The notes beneath the pieces were generated by a model. It made no database searches. It had not been told where the DNA came from and worked only from the letters and a program-made list of their open reading frames with translations. The position numbers and the translations under genes were made by a program. Shown here one piece after another: positions 51,237-54,443 of a DNA stretch of 54,443 nt (position 1 is its first letter; every line of letters begins with the position of its first letter). This DNA comes from Chlorobiaceae bacterium (GTDB lineage Bacteria > Bacteroidota > Chlorobiia > Chlorobiales > Chlorobiaceae), in contig JABDHK010000059.1 of assembly GCA_012972835.1 (NCBI GenBank), forward strand, positions 1 to 54,443, read 5' to 3'.

Positions 51237-52268
51237 ATGGGTGAACAAAACCCTAAACAGCGCCTGTTAAACGTCCTGCATCAGGAGGTGGCTGATCGAC
51301 CTCCCGTTGTTTGCATAGGAGGTATGATGAATGCCGCTATTGTTGATGTCATGAATACGACAGGGCATACCTTGCCCGATGCACATTTTGACGAGAACCT
51401 TATGGCTCTTTTGGCACAAGACGTTGCTCGTTATACAGGTTTCGAGAATATTGCCGTTCCATTTTGCATGACAGTAGAGGCAGAACTGCTTGGAAGCGAG
51501 ATTGACTATGGTTCACTGGCGTGTGAACCTAAAATTTCAAAAGAAGCGTTTTCCTCGGTTGGAAATGTGAGCTTTCCTGAATTCAAAGGACTTCCAGATA
51601 CCTGCCGGGCAAATACGGTCATTAAGGCGGTTAGAAAATTAAAAGATAAAAGGCTTGATGACCCAGTCATAGCAAGTATAACAGGACCTTTCACTACGGC
51701 AGCCTCATGGATTGACCCGATAACATTTATCAAGGAGATGCGAACGAATGGACTGGGCGCTCACCGTGTTTTAGAACATGTGACTGAAGTATTGGTCGAA
51801 TTTGCTTCCGAGCTGGTACGCAATGGCGCTGATGTTATAGCACTCGGTGATCCTACGGCTACTGGAGAAATTTTAGGGCCATCTCACTTCAAGAATTTCG
51901 CCTTACCCTATCTTAATGAACTTATTGATCGTATTCATAAGCTGGGAGCCCCAGTGATTGTTCATATATGTGGTGATATAAAACCGATTGAGAAACAGAT
52001 TATGAATATTCGAGGTGATGCCATCAGTACTGATGCCATGGTTAATCTCAAGGCTCTCAAGGAGGCTTACCCTGATTTGACAACAATGGGAAACCTCAGT
52101 ACTTATCTGCTTGAATTTGGAAATCCGGAAAAAATTACTCAAGTAACCAGGCGCCTTCTTCATGATGGTATCGACATAATTTCGCCGGCTTGTGGTCTTT
52201 CTACGTCGACAACATTATCTAATATCAATGCCCTGACAGGGACAGTGAAGAAGAAGTCAAAAAAATAA
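51237..52268 (+). CDS. UroD-family corrinoid methyltransferase (MtaA-like), second copy
   Basis: 343 residues (AAAAAGGAG upstream of ATG). NPKQRLLNVLHQEVADRPPVVC opens the barrel, ALGDPTATGEILGPSHFKNFALPYL is the central family motif, and the zinc ligands are VHICGDI (His-x-Cys) and SPACGLSTSTTLSNI (Cys). It may move the methyl group from substrate to the corrinoid or from the corrinoid to an acceptor thiol or pterin. Sequence alone does not tell which. Its ATGs and stops couple to the RACE gene (TAATG). Confidence 0.9.
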   Translation: MGEQNPKQRLLNVLHQEVADRPPVVCIGGMMNAAIVDVMNTTGHTLPDAHFDENLMALLAQDVARYTGFENIAVPFCMTVEAELLGSEIDYGSLACEPKISKEAFSSVGNVSFPEFKGLPDTCRANTVIKAVRKLKDKRLDDPVIASITGPFTTAASWIDPITFIKEMRTNGLGAHRVLEHVTEVLVEFASELVRNGADVIALGDPTATGEILGPSHFKNFALPYLNELIDRIHKLGAPVIVHICGDIKPIEKQIMNIRGDAISTDAMVNLKALKEAYPDLTTMGNLSTYLLEFGNPEKITQVTRRLLHDGIDIISPACGLSTSTTLSNINALTGTVKKKSKK

Positions 52269-53974
52269 TGCCTACAGTCACCTTTTTACCTAAGCATGTT
52301 ACCGTTGAAGTTGCATACGGTTCCGGGTTGCTTTCAGCAGCGCGAAGAGCGCATGTAAACATTGAGTCGCCTTGCAATGGAGGTGGCACTTGTGAAAAAT
52401 GTAAGGTACGTATTCTTGCAGGTGAGGTTAACCCTGAATACTTATTGAATCATGCCAATGTTTTAACTGAAGTTGAGAAGCATAATGGTTGGCTTTTATC
52501 ATGCCTGGTTGAAGTGACTTCTGATCTTTGTGTTGAAATATCTGAGCATAGTGATAGTGACAACCAGATCCTGAGTGAAGGGGTTACTCATCAACGCCAG
52601 TTACGCCCATGGGTTACGAAACATTTTGATGTTAACGACAACAAAACCCGGATATTATCCGGACACAACATCATTGCGGAAGAACCTGGCGATGTATTAG
52701 ACATAATTTACGGTATTGCTGTAGATATCGGCACAACCACTATAGTCGTTTCACTTGTAAATTTGATTACCGGTGAAGAACTTGGAGTTGCATCTGCGAT
52801 AAATCCACAAACTGTTTTTGGTCATGATGTACTCTCACGTATTAAGTTTGCAGGTGAAAATGACGGACTGAGAAAACTCCAGGAAGGTTTGATTGAAACA
52901 CTCAACAAGTTAATCTTTGAACTTGCCGATAAACATTATGTAACGAGAGAACGAATTTATGAAGCTGTATTCAGTGGAAACACGACAATGCTTCATTTAG
53001 CTGTTGCGGCTAATCCTCGTTCCCTTGGCCGTTATCCCTATACCCCACTAATTCATGGCGGGACTTCTTTACCTGCAGTAAGCATTGGGCTACAAATTGC
53101 AGCCAATGGAGAAGTTTATCTGCCTCCAATTTTCGATGCCTTTGTTGGTGCGGATATAACATCTGGGGTTTTGGCAACAGCTCTCAACCAATTATCAGGA
53201 GTTACCCTTTTTGTCGATGTTGGTACAAATGGCGAGATGATCCTGGCTGTAAATGGCCAATTGCATGCTACGTCGACTGCAGCCGGACCAGCTTTCGAGG
53301 GAATGAATATTTCCTGTGGAATGCGTGCAGCCAATGGCGCAATTGATATGTTTAAAATTGATGATGATGGTGTCGTTGATATTCGCACTATCGGCCGATC
53401 AGAAGCTGCAGGAATTTGCGGCAGCGGGCTTATTGATATCGTTGGTGAACTTGTAATCAGTGGAGTAATCGATAAATCCGGTCGTTTTACCAAAAGCCGA
53501 GAAGATCTGCCCTATGAACTTAAGCACCGCCTTACTGAACGTGATGGCAAAACCCTCTTTGACCTTGGTAACAATGTCTATTTGAGCCAAAAGGATATTC
53601 GGCAGGTACAGCTCGCCAAGGGTGCAATTCGAGCAGGTATTGACGCCCTCATTCAGTTACGTGAGCTGAAGCCAAACGATGTGGACACAGTGCTGATTGC
53701 CGGTTCCTTTGGTTACCACCTCCGCCCTGAAAGTCTTATTAATCTTGGCCTGTTACCTGTTGCTTTTGCAGACAAGATCAAATATGTAGGCAATACATCA
53801 AAGACAGGTGCTATTGCTTTTTTACTTGACCGTAATGCCCGAGAGGAGTTATTCCAGATAGTACAGAGTACGCCCACTATTGATCTGGCTCATTCCCCAA
53901 ATTTCGATAAGATATTTGTAGATGCCCTTGCATTCCCTATGATAGACGACATTCGAGTTGCCGCATCCCTTTAA
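52268..53974 (+). CDS. RACE-type corrinoid reductive activator (ASKHA ATPase with 2Fe-2S ferredoxin)
   Basis: 568 residues. The N-terminal 2Fe-2S ferredoxin (about 30-85) has CNGGGTCEKCKVRI and later LLSCLVEV as Cys ligands. A linker is followed by an ASKHA ATPase core: YGIAVDIGTTTIVVSLVNL (phosphate-1), VFSGNTTMLH, VDVGTNGEMIL (phosphate-2), GICGSGLIDIV and LIAGSFGYHL. Such proteins use ATP to reduce inactive Co(II) corrinoid to Co(I). Its presence confirms that the corrinoid protein upstream does methyl transfer. It is last in its operon. Confidence 0.94.
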   Translation: MPTVTFLPKHVTVEVAYGSGLLSAARRAHVNIESPCNGGGTCEKCKVRILAGEVNPEYLLNHANVLTEVEKHNGWLLSCLVEVTSDLCVEISEHSDSDNQILSEGVTHQRQLRPWVTKHFDVNDNKTRILSGHNIIAEEPGDVLDIIYGIAVDIGTTTIVVSLVNLITGEELGVASAINPQTVFGHDVLSRIKFAGENDGLRKLQEGLIETLNKLIFELADKHYVTRERIYEAVFSGNTTMLHLAVAANPRSLGRYPYTPLIHGGTSLPAVSIGLQIAANGEVYLPPIFDAFVGADITSGVLATALNQLSGVTLFVDVGTNGEMILAVNGQLHATSTAAGPAFEGMNISCGMRAANGAIDMFKIDDDGVVDIRTIGRSEAAGICGSGLIDIVGELVISGVIDKSGRFTKSREDLPYELKHRLTERDGKTLFDLGNNVYLSQKDIRQVQLAKGAIRAGIDALIQLRELKPNDVDTVLIAGSFGYHLRPESLINLGLLPVAFADKIKYVGNTSKTGAIAFLLDRNAREELFQIVQSTPTIDLAHSPNFDKIFVDALAFPMIDDIRVAASL

Positions 53975-54023
53975 CATTTTATACGGCATTTTGTATCCCG
54001 TAATGCGATTATTGATTTTTTTG

Positions 54024-54437
54024 TTATGCGGGAACAAGCTGGACTCCAATATGTAGTGGAGTATGGTTTGCAAGGTTATCTCTTACAGGGCATCTATCTT
54101 CAACTGTTTCAAGCCATTTTTTAATTGCAACAGGAGTCGCATCGGTATCAGGAATCAAGTGTACCCGAAGACTCTGAAAACCGGCACGGTCGTCAGAGGA
54201 CAAGCCAAGAAGTCTGGCAGGATTGATATCTCCATCAACACTGATCTTCAGGGATTTAAGATCAATACCCTGCTCTCTGGCAACTAAATGCGCAACAACA
54301 TTCAAGCATCCTGCAAAGCCTGCAAGCAAATACTCTACAGGATTTGCGATCAAGCTCGAAAACCACGTCAGCATCCTGCTTGAGGAGCTTGAAACGATGA
54401 TGTGAATCAATGTTTGAAAAATGAACAAAAATGTCAT
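54024..54437 (-). CDS. OsmC-family protein with replaced N-terminus
   Basis: Recognisable OsmC sequence runs from 54347 down to 54024: NPVEYLLAGFAGCLNVVAHLV with the first redox Cys, KISVDGDINPARLLGLS, and VEDRCPVRDNLANHTPL with the second. The first ~30 residues of the frame (54348-54437) have no OsmC resemblance, while another frame of that DNA looks like a cold-shock protein. OsmC has therefore lost its N-terminal strand region, or the join is an assembly artefact at the window edge. Confidence 0.7.
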   Translation of the reverse strand: MTFLFIFQTLIHIIVSSSSSRMLTWFSSLIANPVEYLLAGFAGCLNVVAHLVAREQGIDLKSLKISVDGDINPARLLGLSSDDRAGFQSLRVHLIPDTDATPVAIKKWLETVEDRCPVRDNLANHTPLHIGVQLVPA

Positions 54438-54441
54438 CCCC
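54346..54441 (-). pseudogene. internal fragment of a cold-shock-domain protein
   Basis: Minus-strand translation gives GDDIFVHFSNIDSHHRFKLL followed by VVFELDR, matching the RNP2 and C-terminal half of CspA-like proteins (G-x-D-I-F-V-H-F-S). The similarity stops where the OsmC sequence starts (about 54346). The 5' part lies beyond the window. Confidence 0.6.
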
Positions 54442-54443
54442 CC

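Noticed and set aside
53981-54007. ATACGG...CCCGTAAT between the RACE and OsmC genes as a sixth motif copy
   Set aside because: Only half-site similarity; a weak 5-bp stem (a possible poor terminator) explains it as well.
1-54443. CRISPR arrays, rRNA genes, complete insertion sequences or prophage
   Set aside because: No regularly spaced repeats, rRNA stretches, intact transposase or phage structural cluster was seen; the capsid-fold protein is an encapsulin.

Overview
The window is a stretch of bacterial chromosome. Its protein character (a small outer-membrane porin, several ferredoxin-linked enzymes, Kdo lipopolysaccharide synthesis, an encapsulin/SufS pair) fits a green sulfur bacterium (Chlorobiaceae) best. 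This is an inference: no pigment, FMO or chlorosome gene lies inside the window. Both ends carry broken genes.

Left part (1-24 kb) is mostly housekeeping with an accessory island. A four-gene minus-strand run (RhlE-type helicase, alanine dehydrogenase, DUF1003 protein, hybrid kinase fused to a winged-helix domain) is followed by a YgjP-type hydrolase and a secreted metallopeptidase. From 7 to 14.4 kb lie three toxin-antitoxin modules, an old-yellow-enzyme reductase, an imperfect direct repeat, and a membrane gene carrying a leftover formylglycine-generating-enzyme tail. DeaD, WaaA, an ECF sigma factor with a membrane partner, a possible Mg2+/Mn2+ unit (MgtE-N/CBS protein, small membrane protein, NRAMP) and an MFS exporter follow.

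Middle (24-29 kb) is a sulfur nanocompartment locus: cysteine synthase, a Family 2 encapsulin shell with an inserted cyclic-nucleotide-binding-like domain, and a SufS-type cysteine desulfurase with a ~330-residue low-complexity N-terminus. A terminator follows, then a tRNA-Cys on the opposite strand.

Right part (29-54.4 kb) looks like one coordinated accessory system. It holds a porin, an eleven-gene minus-strand operon (SsuABC-like importer, UroD-family methyltransferase, DUF1847 protein, PaaK-type acyl-CoA ligase, aminotransferase, four-subunit 2-oxoacid:ferredoxin oxidoreductase), a periplasmic sulfur/redox operon (OsmC, FMN split barrel, rhodanese, MauE), a plus-strand operon (noncanonical radical SAM protein, FMN split barrel, second SsuABC-like importer), and a corrinoid methyl-transfer operon (corrinoid protein, UroD-family methyltransferase, RACE-type activator). 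Five copies of one 28-bp partly palindromic motif (TACC-N7-RGGTAT-N6-GGTAT) sit in the intergenic regions that head these units, and intrinsic-terminator hairpins lie in two of the leaders. My reading is a co-regulated pathway that imports a small organic (possibly sulfur- or methoxy-containing) acid, demethylates it through a corrinoid, and feeds the carboxylate to amino-acid synthesis by reductive carboxylation. The substrate is unknown and the regulator is not encoded nearby.
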